Part shown: positions 30,179 to 41,418 of the stretch, piece after piece
Layout: each line of letters opens with the position of its first letter
Position numbering within the stretch: position 1 is the stretch's first letter
Origin: Icerya purchasi
Taxonomy: Eukaryota > Arthropoda > Insecta > Hemiptera > Monophlebidae
Length of the DNA stretch: 64,000 bases
Assembly (NCBI GenBank): GCA_039619475.1
Contig: CM077115.1
Span: 588,343,643 to 588,407,642, forward strand
Reading direction: 5' to 3'
Notes under the pieces: generated by a model
The model's input: the letters and a program-made list of their open reading frames with translations, nothing else
What the model was told of the DNA's origin: nothing
The model's database searches: none
Position numbers and translations under genes: made by a program

Positions 30179-32760
30179 GTTTGAATAATATTTTTAACTT
30201 TTTACTAAAAAATGTAGAAAATTATTACTTTTAACGTTAGAGCAAACTTTTATTAATGCGTGAAGAACACTGCTTCAACAAATTCTACACGTTCGACCTA
30301 GCACTAATACTGACTGCCTGAACAGATCCTTTCGAGATTCTAGCTCGATGCAAGTCTTTGAAGATGTTGAGTCGTATCAGAAAAACCACATTCCTTTGGT
30401 GAAAGCTGGTTACATACGCAGATGAACGAAGTTGAGAGGTGTTCTTTCGGTTATGGGTGTTTGTGTGTAGGTGTGAACATATGAACCGTTTTTCTACAAA
30501 AGATATGACATGGAAGATTCGGGCAGACTCGATGACCTTGACACATGATCGAAATCAACGACATGGCAACATGCATGCAAGGATATAAGCAGAGTACCTT
30601 TGCACTATGAGGGTACGCGGACATATTGAGGAAAAAAATATAATATGAAAGATATTGAAAAAAAAAAAAAAAAAAATATTTAGAGTTTGAAAAAAATAGA
30701 ATAATCTTAAACTAATAGACTCGAAAAGAATTATTACGAATGATGTTAAAATCTATATGGTGCGTGGGAATGTTTGGTGTGGTTTCACTGTAGTTTCAGG
30801 GGGATGTACTCATGAAAAATAATAGAAAATAATTGAAATTTGTGTAGGGTGGATAAGGGAGAGGGAAATTATGAAACAGCGTTAAATAAAAATATACTCG
30901 AATTAATGTTTGAATACTTACGTTTGGAAAAAGTCTTTAGAGGGGAAAAAATATATTTTAGACTAATTCCATAATACATAGACATGAAAAATTATTATGA
31001 ACAATATGAGAAATACCGGCAGAAGATATGTGCGCAATCATACTAGTGAAGATGACAATGGATTTATTTTTAGAACCTGAGAAAAAAATAAAATAAGAAA
31101 ATTATCAACGGTCGGAGGAAATGATTGGAAGCGAAAAAAAATATAATTAGGCTAATTCTATAATATTAGACTTGAAAAAAATTAATAAGAACGATAGGTA
31201 GCAGATGAGTGCGAGGGAACATTCTGTGCGCGGGAGAGAGTGGCTAATACATTGACAGATTTATTTTTAGAATCGGAGAAACAAAAAAAAAATATAAAAA
31301 TTATGAACGTTCGGAAGAAGTAAACAGAAGTGTAAAAGAAAATTATACTTAGGCTAATTCTATAATAATTTGAGTCGAAAATAAAATATATATGAAGTGG
31401 TTGTGTGTATGTGTGTGTGTGGGAATGATATCGCGGCGTTTATTTCGACGGCGACCGGAGCGTGTGTGGAATAGTACAGTGTAGCTTTGTAGAGGTTAAC
31501 ATAATGCTTGATATGTGTGCATGAATGGATGGTGTGCTTTTGCAATGAACGGAGAATACAGAAAAATAATAAAAAAAAGAATCAATGGATTACAAATAAG
31601 ATCGGAAGCGGAAAAAGACGAAAAAATATTTATCAAGTGGTGGTGTGTACGTGCGTGTGTATGAACTTGTATCGATCGCGAACAGGTTTCTATCGGTGGC
31701 GTGTGAGAGTGTGCATAGATGATCGGCTGGTTAATTTCAAAACGAACGACTGGAATTCACCTCACCTGGTGACAGTTTCAACTAGTTGCTGGAACATTTA
31801 AATATTTCTAGTACAGCCGCGGTCGCGCTTACATAATACATCTCGCAGCAGCACACTCGCCCGCTTTCATTCGACTGATGGAACGTTCAAATATTTTCTT
31901 TAAAAATAAAATTTAAAAAAAAAATGCCGGAAGGAAGCACGACTCGGAAAATTCCTTTAAATTTTGGGTTCTAAGTGTTGAGATTCAAACGTTTTTATCA
32001 CTCCGGCAAAATTTTACCCCTCCCAACCTCGAAAAATGAAAATTAAAAAGTATGCTACATATATTACACGCAAAGGCATGTGTAATACATACACATGATA
32101 GTAGAGGGCGCGATGTGTGGGAATGGGTGTGCACTTTCACTGTGATTAACGTTATGATGGATATATGCGCGGGGACGGCGTGTGTGTTTCCACATTTACC
32201 TGTACAAACGGGGAAATGTGATAATGAAAAAAATATATTTAGGATAATTTTGGAATTTTTTATACTTAGGCTTCGAAATATTTTTAAAAAAAAAAGATCG
32301 CAGTATCGGGAACAGACGACGTGTGCGCGGGAACGGTACGTATGCTTTCGCAGCGACTAACGCTTTGTTGGATATATGCGCGGGATCGTGGAAAGAGCGA
32401 GCGGAGACTTGGGTTAGTTTCAGGCTTTAAATAGTATACTTGGGTTAAATTTGGAATTTCCATACTTAGGCCCTAAATTTTGAAAAATTGCGGTAATGTT
32501 GCAGACAGGAGGGGTGGGCGGGGCTTGGGTTAGTTTCAGACGTTAAATAACATACTTGGGTTAATTTTTAATCGGTTACTTTCTACTCGCTGCACATTAA
32601 AAATAAATACTTAGGCTAATTATATATTACATATACTTAGACCTTGAAATATTTAAAAGATCGCGGTAATGTTGTAGACAGGAGGGGTGAGCGGGGACTT
32701 GGGTTAGTTTCAGGTATTAAATAATATACTTGGGTTAGTTTTTAAGCGGTTCGAACTATC
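30179..32760. repeat. Long array of degenerate ~180-205-bp tandem repeats
   Basis: Upstream of the 331-codon gene, the sequence consists of worn repeats. Recognisable elements are GATTTATTTTTAGAAC, then a GGAAAAA run, ATACTTAGGCTAATTCTATA, and GAACGATAGG followed by a TGTGCGCGGGA segment (for example near 31060-31240 and again near 31260-31370). Near 32380-32720 a related unit with ACTTGGGTTAGTTTCAG and GCGGTAATGTTG is repeated. The same repeats follow the paralogue at 47.2-48.5 kb, so gene and repeats were duplicated together. GT-rich patches and a 24-base poly(A) near 30655 are also present. No gene is supported. Confidence 0.6.
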
Positions 32761-33103
32761 GGAAATGTGCAGAACCTGTACAGAGGAATTTGAGGGGAAA
32801 TTTGCAGAAAAATTTGCAGAAAATTGCGGAAAATTGGGGGAAATTTGGGGAAATTGGATAAAACTTGGGTTACTTTTTGGCCTCTGCACACAGTTCTGGG
32901 GTTGTGACGTCAGAGTCGCCAGGTCCGGTGTTTTTAGACTACTCATAGTCTTGCCAGGACTTACGTTTAGCTTGTTTTAAAATGTATCGGACTTGTGCCC
33001 GGAGTTTCTGGAAAGTTAAGTGATTTTCTAAAGAAGGTTTGGATTTTAATTTCTTCAGGGCTTTGCGACGATTTCTTATGACAATGGAACATTCTGTGGA
33101 CCA

Positions 33104-33985
33104 CTATGGAATAGAATTGGACCGGGTTTTTGTTTTTGGTGAGTGTACATTGGCGTGTGATACTAGTTGATTTGTAAACCACTGAATGTGGGTTTCAGGA
33201 TCTAGTTGGCTAGTATCTTTGGAATTCAAAGTGTGGGTTAAGGTGTGGTTGAAGGCTGACCGATCCATTCTTCGGTAGGCGTATTTCGGTTTTGGAGACG
33301 GAGAAGAAAAGTGTGGTTTCTTTGGGCAAATTGTGATGGTAGGGCGATGATCACTGTCACTCAGATCGTGGTGACCAAAGACTTGGAATTCGCCAGGAAG
33401 ATCGGGAGACGAAAGTATAAGATCCAGATTAGACCAAGTTCTGAAGGAGAAATTGTAGTGGGTTGGTTCAGCAGAACGCATTATACCGAGGTTGTAGTTT
33501 TGAATTAGATTTTCCAATATTTGTCCCTTTTTGTTTCTCTTGGTACTGCCCCATGATGGGGAGTGAGCATTAAAATCGCCGCATAGAAAGAACGGGCGTG
33601 GTAGAGAAGTAATAATGCTGTTAAGATCTTCCATAGAGGTATTATTATTTGGGGGAAGATAGATTGATCCAATGGTGATTGGTGTAGACAGGAATATTTT
33701 TGCTGCAACAACTTCGATGGCTGTTTGAATGTGTATTTGCTCAAAATGTATTGATGACTTTACTGCTAATAAAACACCGCCAGACGCGCAAAGAGAGGAT
33801 GACCGGTCTAATGAAAGTATGTTGAACGATGGGATATTAATACAGCAGTTTTGTTTTGTGTGAGTCTCTTGTAAACAGATAATGGATGGTTCATATTGAT
33901 GGATGAGAACTTTTAATTCCTCTAAATGACTAAAGAAACCATTACAGTTCCAGCTTATGAATGATTCTTTGTTATTTTTGTACAT
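33104..33985 (-). pseudogene. ORF2 endonuclease domain (APE type), 293 codons
   Basis: The frame starts with ATG after ORF1 and encodes an apurinic-type endonuclease that nicks target DNA for reverse transcription. Expected active-site residues are present: WNCNG at 12-16, E40 in QETH, D137 and N139 in GDFNAH, D188 in SNLDLI, and D212-H213 in SDSDHRP. The frame ends at a TAG at 33104 that replaces the first W of the conserved WW-x-x-EC linker motif; in the same phase the linker continues as WSTECSIVIRNRR to about 32940. One nonsense change and the missing RT therefore inactivate it. Confidence 0.8.
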
Positions 33986-34054
33986 TGAATAATATTATTA
34001 ATTTTGTTAAAGAAGAAATGATGATTGCTGAAGTTAGGCTTATGATATTTGATT

Positions 34055-35329
34055 TTATGATGGAAGGGAAGAAAGATTAATGATGTCTTTTAGTTTCCGT
34101 TTTAGTTTAGTGAATTGAGTTTTTATCGATTTGGAATTTAAGAAAATGTAAGTTTCTTCGAGCATTTTTATTATATCTATCGGGGAGACATTGAATTCAG
34201 TGAGAGTTTGATTAATATCTGTAATCGTTTTACTTTTAGTATTGTCCATTAATAAGGAAAAATTTGTAGCTGAAATTGGGAATTCTTTCTTTTTAAATTT
34301 TTCATTAATGATGTCTTCGATTGGTTTTATAAGATCTCTAATAGAAGGTTGTTCTATATCCTGTTCTGGATCATCTTCAGATAGATTAGTGATTGGCTTG
34401 TCAGGAGAGTGTGGCTTAGCATTGTCATTATATTTAGTTCTAATACATTGTTTTTTAGGTTTCATTAATTGTAAGGTTTTGATAGGGACTGTATTTGTTT
34501 GAGTTTGATCGTTTTCTCCTGAGGATATCGTTGAAATGGTTGACAGTGGTGGACGTTTAGAAACGTTAGAGGAAAAGGCATTTATAACGAGGTGAGGTGG
34601 TGGTGACTGTTGAGAAGGTAGGGGAGAATCGATTTCCGTCACTATTTCTGAATTTTCTATGCAGTCTTCTATTTCTTCGTCAATAAACTGAAGACAATTA
34701 TCTGCTTTATGTCCTTTTGTGCCACATCTAAAACAAGAGAGTTCGTCTGAAGAGAGAAAAATACGATAGGAGTGATCAGAATAAGTTAGGTTGAAGAAGC
34801 TTGGTAAAAAGGAAAGATCATTTTCCGATTGGATATATACTTGGCGGCGCCAACTTATGACATGAGAAAACATGTCGTCAGATGGATTGACACGTAAAAT
34901 GGCTATTGGAGATGAAAGTTTTAATTTAAAATTATTCACAAGTACTTTTTCTATTTCTGAGTTTGGGATAATTGGCAAGACATTAGAAAGAATTAGTTTT
35001 TTTGAAGGTGTTTTGAGTTTCCTCGTTTTGATAAAACTATCTTCATGATTAAAGCCTCCATGTTCTGTTTGGAATTTTTCTACAAGATCTTTATTAGAAA
35101 GAAAAATGATGACCCTGTTACCACTAACTCGGGAGGCGGCTATAATATTTTTAGCGCCTCCGACAAGATGATGGGTAGAGAGAAGATAGTCGCGGATTTT
35201 AACTCCGTGAACGTGATTAAAAATAATTGCTTGATCTTCTTTGGGATATGTCATTGTAGTAATTGGAATAATTCGTTGTTTAATTTTATCTGCAAAGGAT
35301 GGACGGGTTACTTCGACGGAGGGATTCAT
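34055..35329 (-). CDS. Retrotransposon ORF1 nucleic-acid-binding protein
   Basis: A 424-codon intact frame. ORF1 proteins of I-like elements bind the element RNA and assist target-primed reverse transcription. Residues about 35-190 have strand-helix patterns of RRM-like folds. A single zinc knuckle follows, CFRCGTKGHKADNC, with C199, C202, H207 and C212 in the C-x2-C-x4-H-x4-C spacing. The remainder to 424 is polar and charged, rich in S, P and K, and probably flexible. A fragment of the same protein lies at 5424-5857. Translation probably starts at 35329, near the end of the presumed 5' untranslated region. The frame is undamaged although the downstream ORF2 is not. Confidence 0.82.
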   Translation of the reverse strand: MNPSVEVTRPSFADKIKQRIIPITTMTYPKEDQAIIFNHVHGVKIRDYLLSTHHLVGGAKNIIAASRVSGNRVIIFLSNKDLVEKFQTEHGGFNHEDSFIKTRKLKTPSKKLILSNVLPIIPNSEIEKVLVNNFKLKLSSPIAILRVNPSDDMFSHVISWRRQVYIQSENDLSFLPSFFNLTYSDHSYRIFLSSDELSCFRCGTKGHKADNCLQFIDEEIEDCIENSEIVTEIDSPLPSQQSPPPHLVINAFSSNVSKRPPLSTISTISSGENDQTQTNTVPIKTLQLMKPKKQCIRTKYNDNAKPHSPDKPITNLSEDDPEQDIEQPSIRDLIKPIEDIINEKFKKKEFPISATNFSLLMDNTKSKTITDINQTLTEFNVSPIDIIKMLEETYIFLNSKSIKTQFTKLKRKLKDIINLSSLPS

Positions 35330-35606
35330 GATAACTAGGAGATAAGGAGGTTAAAATCGATAATGTCTTTATCAACGAGCAACGGCTCGCCGATTAACGA
35401 AAGCGAAACGATAGTTTGAAAATTGACTTACTGCGCGCGGAGAAAGAGAGTGATAATAGTTTACAAAAACGATACGAGATCGGATGTGACGAACTCGAGA
35501 GAACGGATCACTTTACTGGAACGCGAAAAACACGTGATAGACGAATACTGCGTAACACGAGAATCTAATTATTCTTTGATCATATTAATCTATAATCTTT
35601 GGAGCT

Positions 35607-36596
35607 TGTGAACTTTGCCTATTAATTTTTTTAAATTTAATTCAAAGTGCTCTCTCCATGGTTCATTGCTTTTTTATTGTTTTTTTAATTATTTTGTTAG
35701 AATGTTTGAATTGATTGTATTTTCAAGTTCTTATTACTTTTCCACTTCTTTTATTTATTTATTTATATAATCACTCTACTTACTGTTTCCATTGATAAAT
35801 CCAGTTTTTAGAGTATGGTTTTCTTCTCTTATTATGGTTTGTCAGTTTTGTATCTGATTTTATTATTGTGTTATTGTTAATTTTTTTATTTTCCATTTGT
35901 TGATTTTTACTTTGGATACATTAAATAATCTGTAATTGATTATATTTTACTTTACAAATCATAGTTTCTTTACATCTATTGTGTATTTGCCTGTCTTTTA
36001 TTGACTCTTTAATTTTTGTATTGCTATATTCTATTATTTAATTTTGATTGTGCCCCTGCTTTGTTCTTATTTTCCAGTTCATTTTTGTTCCATTACTTTA
36101 CATGTTTTCATTTTATTTTTTTGTGTGTTGTGGTCATTATTTTTGGAAGGAGATATTTTAAATCTCATGCATTTATTTTTTATTGATCATTGGTGGTTGT
36201 AGATATAATATTGTGGTTAATTCATTACTGGTTTGTTATAAAATTGTGTTTTGAATTGAATCATACATTTCTTTTGATTGCTCCTTTGAAGTTTGTGATA
36301 CTTTTTTCTTTTCTCTAGTAAATTAGTTTATATAATATTTGTCTTTTAGATGTATTAATTTTGTATGTTTTTAAATAATTGTTTAAATGAGTATGTTTTT
36401 ATATTTTTCTGTCTATTCTTATGACATATTTTTAATTATTTAAGACATATATATGTAGATATATATGTATAGATGTAGATATATATGAATATATGTAGAT
36501 ATATATGTATAGATGTAGATATATATGTATATATGCAGATATATGTAGATATGTAGATATATATATATATATGTATATATGCAGATATATATGTAG

Positions 36597-36639
<43 letters not shown>

Positions 36640-37311
36640 GATATACATATATGTAGATATATATGTATATATGTATATATGCAGATATATATGTAGATAT
36701 GTAGATATATATGTAGATATTTAGATATATGAGTGTCATTATATTATTACTTTAGATATTTAAAACGTTCTATAAATTAGTGCTGATGAATAAGCATTAA
36801 CTCTCTGTGATCAAAATAGATTGTGAAATGTATATATAGAGAAGATTTACATGTGAGTTTTGATGAAATTTTTAAAGTTAGTCTGCTAGCAATTGTTATG
36901 TTATATGTTAATTCACAGAAAATCTTTTGTCAGTTCAGACATCATCGCCTCCTATTGTCATCAAATAAGGAATATTTAGATTGTGCTGTGTATGTACACA
37001 TTGCTACACATGAGCAACACATCAATTTTTTTTTTTTTTTTTTGTTTAGTATTTTTGGCTTTTATGTAAGTATAGTAATTCTACCAGCGTTATTTTTAAA
37101 ACTTAAATTTTTTTATATTATTTATTTTTAAATAATTTTTTGAAATAGTTAAAATTACTTCGCGTTATGAACTTTGTATGCATTTTATTATAAGTATGAG
37201 GTCTGATGGGCTTTTATTTGATTTGTCTATATGTTTTAAGTTGTTAGATGTGTTTTCCTGCGTTCAAGTTTTTGTTGCTTTTAATTTGTAATTGTATCAA
37301 TATTTATAAAG
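35607..37311. other. T-rich intergenic DNA with TATATGTAGA microsatellite
   Basis: No supported gene. From 36449 to 36728 the sequence is a compound microsatellite of TATATATGTAGA and TATATGTATA units; the tyrosine-isoleucine frames on both strands are artefacts of it. The stretch immediately before 37312 should contain the promoter of the polymerase gene; no TATA element stands out from the general AT richness. Confidence 0.55.
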
Positions 37312-40300
37312 ATGTCGTCAGTGGGTGTTCAATGTAATATTTCTGTTAAAAATGTTAGCAAGCATTATCGTAAGCGTTTGGCAACATATCGTATTGTAAA
37401 CAATAATAAATGCCAGATGGACATTGCAAAGTATTTGGTTGATATTACTCCTACAGTGATCAGGATAATTAAGAGAAGACTTAGTACTGGAATAAAAGTT
37501 AATTTGTCATTATACTGTTTATTTGTTAAAGGTGTTGGGCTTGTAGACTGGGTCACTAGCCAGTTTTACTTCCCAACTAATGTGCATTTACTCACTCGTG
37601 GTGAGAATATTTCTGCATGGTACAAGGCAGAATGTGGAAAAATTATTAGTCTTGCTGATAAGTTTGAGCGTGCAACAGGATCTGGTTGGAGATTAAAGAA
37701 AATCGAATATCTGGAAATTCGTGTCAACCATTGGCATGTTCTATGCCGTGCATCATCATATATTCCACTACCATCCTGTATTGCATCGAAAAAGGCTGTT
37801 ATTAATGTGAAAAATGTTGATCAGATGTGTTTCAAATATTCAATGTTGACGAAATATATTAAAGTGAATCATCCAGAATATGCAAGCAATTATGTGTGGA
37901 ATACATCATTGTTAAAGAAATACAACTGGAGTGGTGTATCTTTCCCCACATCATTGGATGATATAAGTACATTTGAAAAGAATAACCTACAATCATCTGT
38001 GAATGTTTATGGTTTGGATGAGAAAAATATTGTCTATCCAGTTCGTATATGTAAAGATGAACGAGTGGATCATACAGATTTGCTCCTTATAACTGAAGGT
38101 GATAAATCACACTATTGTTGGATAAAAAATTTGGAGCGTCTTGTAAGAAGTCAGATCACTAAGGATCACTATCGGATGTTTATATGCCGTCGCTGTTTAT
38201 GGTATGTCCAGGATCATTCTAAGTACCTGGCTCATACACAACGCTGCTCTGATAATGCTCCTGCAACAGTCATTATGCCAACGGAGGAGAATAAAATATT
38301 AAAATTCCAACAGTATAAACAGCAAGAATTTATACCATTTGTCATATTTGCTGATTTCGAGTGTATCCTGAAGCCTGTAAATGATGAATCATGTGATAGT
38401 GATGTCAATGATGGAGAAATTATTAGTGATAATGATGATGACAGTATAGAAATTGGTGGCAAGCGTCAAAATAGTCAGCGACATGGTGAAAATATGAAAA
38501 ATTGTAAGCGGCAATGTATGGAAGATGGTTCATACAGTGGTAATCAAAACAGGCCCCAAAAATCATCTAGTACTATTCCCATACAGAGGCATGAAACATT
38601 TAGCTTTTGCTATTATATTGTATCAAGATGTGAAGAAGGTGTTGGGTTTAATTTTACATTGGAGCCTAAAATGTATCAAGGTCCTAATGCGACTAAAAAA
38701 TTCTATGAATGGTTGGTAAAAGATATTCAAAAAATAGAAAAGATTTATCAGAAAAACACTCCGTTACAGTGGACGCCTGAGGATTTGGAAAAATATGATG
38801 CTTCATTGGTGTGCCACATTTGTGAAGGAGTGCTACATGATGATAAAGTTGCAGACCATAATCATTTGACTGGAAAATTTCGAGGTGCAGCGCATTCAAA
38901 ATGTAACCTAGAGTATCAACTCCCGAATTTTGTGCCAGTATTCATACATAATCTGAGTGGATATGATGCTCATTTATTCATCAGGGATTTAGCGTGCGAT
39001 GATCAGGACATCGAAGTAATACCAAATAGTGAAGAACGCTACATATCATTCTCAAAGCATATTTCAGAAAAAATGAAAATACCATTCATAGATACATTCC
39101 GTTTTATGGTGTCAAGTCTTGAGAAATTAGCCAGTTATTTGCCTGATAGTTCACTTCATCATACCATCAGGAACATTGCGTCGCCTGATTTGCTTCCTTT
39201 ATTTCGTAGAAAGGGTGTTTTCCCTTATTCATATGTGTCATCATGGGAAAAATTGGATGAAACAAGTTTGCCTGCAAAGGAGTATTTCTATAATTCCCTT
39301 ACAAAATCAGATATTAGTGATGAAGATTACTTACATGCAGTGAATGTGTGGAATACATTAAATGTTCAAACACTTGGGGAGTATAGTGATATATATCTAA
39401 AGACAGATGTGCTTCTATTAGCAGATGTATTTGAAAACTTTAGAAGTGTCTGTTATAACATATACAAATTGGATCCTGCATGGAGTTTTACAGCCCCTGG
39501 ATTAGCCTTCCAGGCAATGTTAAAGTTAACAAAGGTTGAATTGGAGCTCCTAACTGATTATGATATGGTTTTATTCTTTGAAGCTGGAATACGCGGTGGT
39601 ATGTGTCAGTGTGTGAAGCGTTATGCCAGGGCAGAAAATCCATACATCAATAGTTATAATAATAATTCCAGTAGTAATGATGATTGTGGTAGTAGCAGTG
39701 GTGTAGATAACACTTTCATAACATATTTAGATGCAAATAACCTTTATGGTTGGGCTATGAGTGAACTTCTTCCTATGAATGGTTTCAGATGGCTTAGCCA
39801 AAAAGAAATAAGAGAATTAAATATTATGGAGATAGCTGATGATGGGTCCATTGGCTATGTGCTCGAGGTGGATTTGGAGTATCCTACAAGTTTACATTTG
39901 GTGCATAATGATTTACCTCTATGTCCTGAGGCTAAATCAGTTGGAAAATGTGTAAAATTAGTTAATACATTAGAAAATAAGTACAATTATATTATTCACT
40001 ATAGAAATTTAAAACAAGCAATTGCATTAGGGTTAAAACTTCTGTGTGTGCATCGAGTCATTTGTTTCAATCAGTCTGCATGGTTGAAGCCATACATTGA
40101 TTTGAACACTCTACAGCGGAAACATGCTACTAATGAGTTTGAGAAGAACTTTTGGAAGCTTATGAATAATAGTGTTTTTGGTAAAATGATGGAAAACGTT
40201 AGACATAGAATTAATATACAACTTATTACAAATAAAGTAAAATTTACAAAACTAGTTGGTAAAAGTAATTTTAAAGATCGAACAATATTCAGTGAACGGC

Positions 40301-41019
40301 CATTTCTGGCTGCAGTACATTTAAATCCTTCAACAATTAAATTTAATAAACCCATTTATATTGGGATGTCTATTTTAGATATTAGCAAAGTAAAAATGTT
40401 TGATTTTCATTATAATGTAATGTGTAAAATGTATAAGAATATTAATCTTTTATATTGTGATACTGATTCACTTATTTATGAACTTAAATCACTTGATTTT
40501 TATAAAGATATTAAAGATAATGCTCAATATTTTGATACAAGTGATTATCCTGAAAGTCATCCATGCTATTCACTAGAAAATAAAAAGAAACTTGGTGTAT
40601 TTAAGGATGAATTAAATAGTATTCCAATTAGTGAATTTGTTGGATTGTGCCCAAAAATGTATTCTATAAGTATTGTAGATAATAGAGAAATTAAAAAATG
40701 TAAAGGTGTACAGTCTTCTATAATTAAGAAAGAGCTTAATTTTATTGATTATTATAATTGTGTGAATGGTGTGTGTGGTAAATTAAGTGATAATTATAAG
40801 ACATATTACAATATTCAAAGTCATAAACATATACTGTATACCCTGGAGCAAAATAAAGTGGTATTAAGTAGTAGTGATGATAAAAGAATAATATGTAGTA
40901 ATAATGTAGATACTATAGCTTATGGAAACTCAATGTATAATAAATTCCATAGAAAGTTTAATGTCGTTTTAACCGAACTAAGAGCGTTTATATTGGATAA
41001 GAATATGTATATTGCATGA
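37312..41019 (+). CDS. Protein-primed-type family B DNA polymerase (Polinton/adintovirus-like)
   Basis: An uninterrupted 1235-codon frame. Order of parts: an N-terminal region with a WSG and FEKNN-type block (about 215-240); a C-C-H-C zinc finger (C292, C295, H308, C312); an acidic insert near 360-410; exonuclease motif I FADFEC (D348, E350); an endonuclease-VII-like finger with C501, C504, the D515-H516 to H518 segment and C531; exonuclease II HNLSGYD (N547, D552); exonuclease III Y695-x3-D699; polymerase motif A YLDANNLYG (D807); motif B NNSVFGK (952-958); and motif C YCDTDS (D1050, D1052). All catalytic residues are present, so proofreading and polymerisation look possible. This architecture belongs to polymerases of Polintons/Mavericks, adintoviruses and related arthropod elements. 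AATAAA lies at 41086-41091. No integrase, packaging ATPase, protease or capsid gene is visible nearby, so it is an orphan or its partners are lost. Confidence 0.9.
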   Translation: MSSVGVQCNISVKNVSKHYRKRLATYRIVNNNKCQMDIAKYLVDITPTVIRIIKRRLSTGIKVNLSLYCLFVKGVGLVDWVTSQFYFPTNVHLLTRGENISAWYKAECGKIISLADKFERATGSGWRLKKIEYLEIRVNHWHVLCRASSYIPLPSCIASKKAVINVKNVDQMCFKYSMLTKYIKVNHPEYASNYVWNTSLLKKYNWSGVSFPTSLDDISTFEKNNLQSSVNVYGLDEKNIVYPVRICKDERVDHTDLLLITEGDKSHYCWIKNLERLVRSQITKDHYRMFICRRCLWYVQDHSKYLAHTQRCSDNAPATVIMPTEENKILKFQQYKQQEFIPFVIFADFECILKPVNDESCDSDVNDGEIISDNDDDSIEIGGKRQNSQRHGENMKNCKRQCMEDGSYSGNQNRPQKSSSTIPIQRHETFSFCYYIVSRCEEGVGFNFTLEPKMYQGPNATKKFYEWLVKDIQKIEKIYQKNTPLQWTPEDLEKYDASLVCHICEGVLHDDKVADHNHLTGKFRGAAHSKCNLEYQLPNFVPVFIHNLSGYDAHLFIRDLACDDQDIEVIPNSEERYISFSKHISEKMKIPFIDTFRFMVSSLEKLASYLPDSSLHHTIRNIASPDLLPLFRRKGVFPYSYVSSWEKLDETSLPAKEYFYNSLTKSDISDEDYLHAVNVWNTLNVQTLGEYSDIYLKTDVLLLADVFENFRSVCYNIYKLDPAWSFTAPGLAFQAMLKLTKVELELLTDYDMVLFFEAGIRGGMCQCVKRYARAENPYINSYNNNSSSNDDCGSSSGVDNTFITYLDANNLYGWAMSELLPMNGFRWLSQKEIRELNIMEIADDGSIGYVLEVDLEYPTSLHLVHNDLPLCPEAKSVGKCVKLVNTLENKYNYIIHYRNLKQAIALGLKLLCVHRVICFNQSAWLKPYIDLNTLQRKHATNEFEKNFWKLMNNSVFGKMMENVRHRINIQLITNKVKFTKLVGKSNFKDRTIFSERPFLAAVHLNPSTIKFNKPIYIGMSILDISKVKMFDFHYNVMCKMYKNINLLYCDTDSLIYELKSLDFYKDIKDNAQYFDTSDYPESHPCYSLENKKKLGVFKDELNSIPISEFVGLCPKMYSISIVDNREIKKCKGVQSSIIKKELNFIDYYNCVNGVCGKLSDNYKTYYNIQSHKHILYTLEQNKVVLSSSDDKRIICSNNVDTIAYGNSMYNKFHRKFNVVLTELRAFILDKNMYIA

Positions 41020-41217
41020 TTATACGGAGCTATGTATTATTATTAAGTATAATATTAGCCAATGTATATTTTGTTTTTACTGTGTAATAAATTTGTATTA
41101 ACAATTGTGTTAATTTCTTTAATTTGTTAGATCTAAGAATGTGTGCGAGCTTAAAATATTTTTGTTGTCATAGTGTATAAAGGTGATGTTATTTCTAATT
41201 AAATGGTGTGTATGTAG

Positions 41218-41418
41218 TAAAAATTTAGTGGTTTTCCCTAGGATGGTACATTTTTCATTAAAATTTGGAGCTTTTTGCCTAAAATGATAGAATTTATACT
41301 AAATTGTTATATTTTACCATAAAATTGTTGTTTTGCGTCTAAAATGGAGATATTTCATATAAAATGGTTCTTTTCCTTTAAAATTTGATGTTTTGTGCTA
41401 AAATGTGAGTATTTTAGC
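41218..41418 (+). repeat. Ten 20-bp phased degenerate repeats
   Basis: Successive units beginning TAAAAT (or close to it) start near 41218, 41238, 41259, 41280, 41300, 41320, 41340, 41360, 41380 and 41399, so the step is 19-21 bp. Examples are TAAAATGGTTCTTTTCCTTT and TAAAATGGAGATATTTCATA. A-tracts spaced at two helical turns would curve DNA. The array follows the polymerase gene by about 200 bp. The same step size and TAAAAT beginning mark the spacers of family V. Confidence 0.75.

Larger units (their letters stand above)
32940..35606 (-). mobile_element. I-like non-LTR retrotransposon, 5' half only
   Basis: Reading on the minus strand: an apparent 5' untranslated region (about 35330-35606), ORF1, a 69-base gap, and ORF2 comprising the endonuclease and the start of the linker. 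It stops at about 32940, just after the KSWQDYE segment of the linker, where reverse transcriptase should begin. Loss of the 3' end with an intact 5' end is the opposite of the usual 5' truncation, so a later deletion or rearrangement is likely. A matching RT-RNase H half in the same orientation lies at 23096-24482. Confidence 0.75.

Noticed and set aside
32710..32946. 78-codon minus-strand frame at the retrotransposon break
   Set aside because: It lies in low-complexity GGGGAAATTTG repeats and shows no relation to the retrotransposon protein; it is likely chance.
36440..36739. Open frames rich in tyrosine and isoleucine on both strands
   Set aside because: They are translations of the TATATGTAGA/TATATGTATA microsatellite and have no coding meaning.
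37021..37131. Hydrophobic frame (36823-37131) just before the polymerase as a small membrane protein
   Set aside because: The hydrophobic run comes from a T-homopolymer and there is no supporting homology or conserved context.
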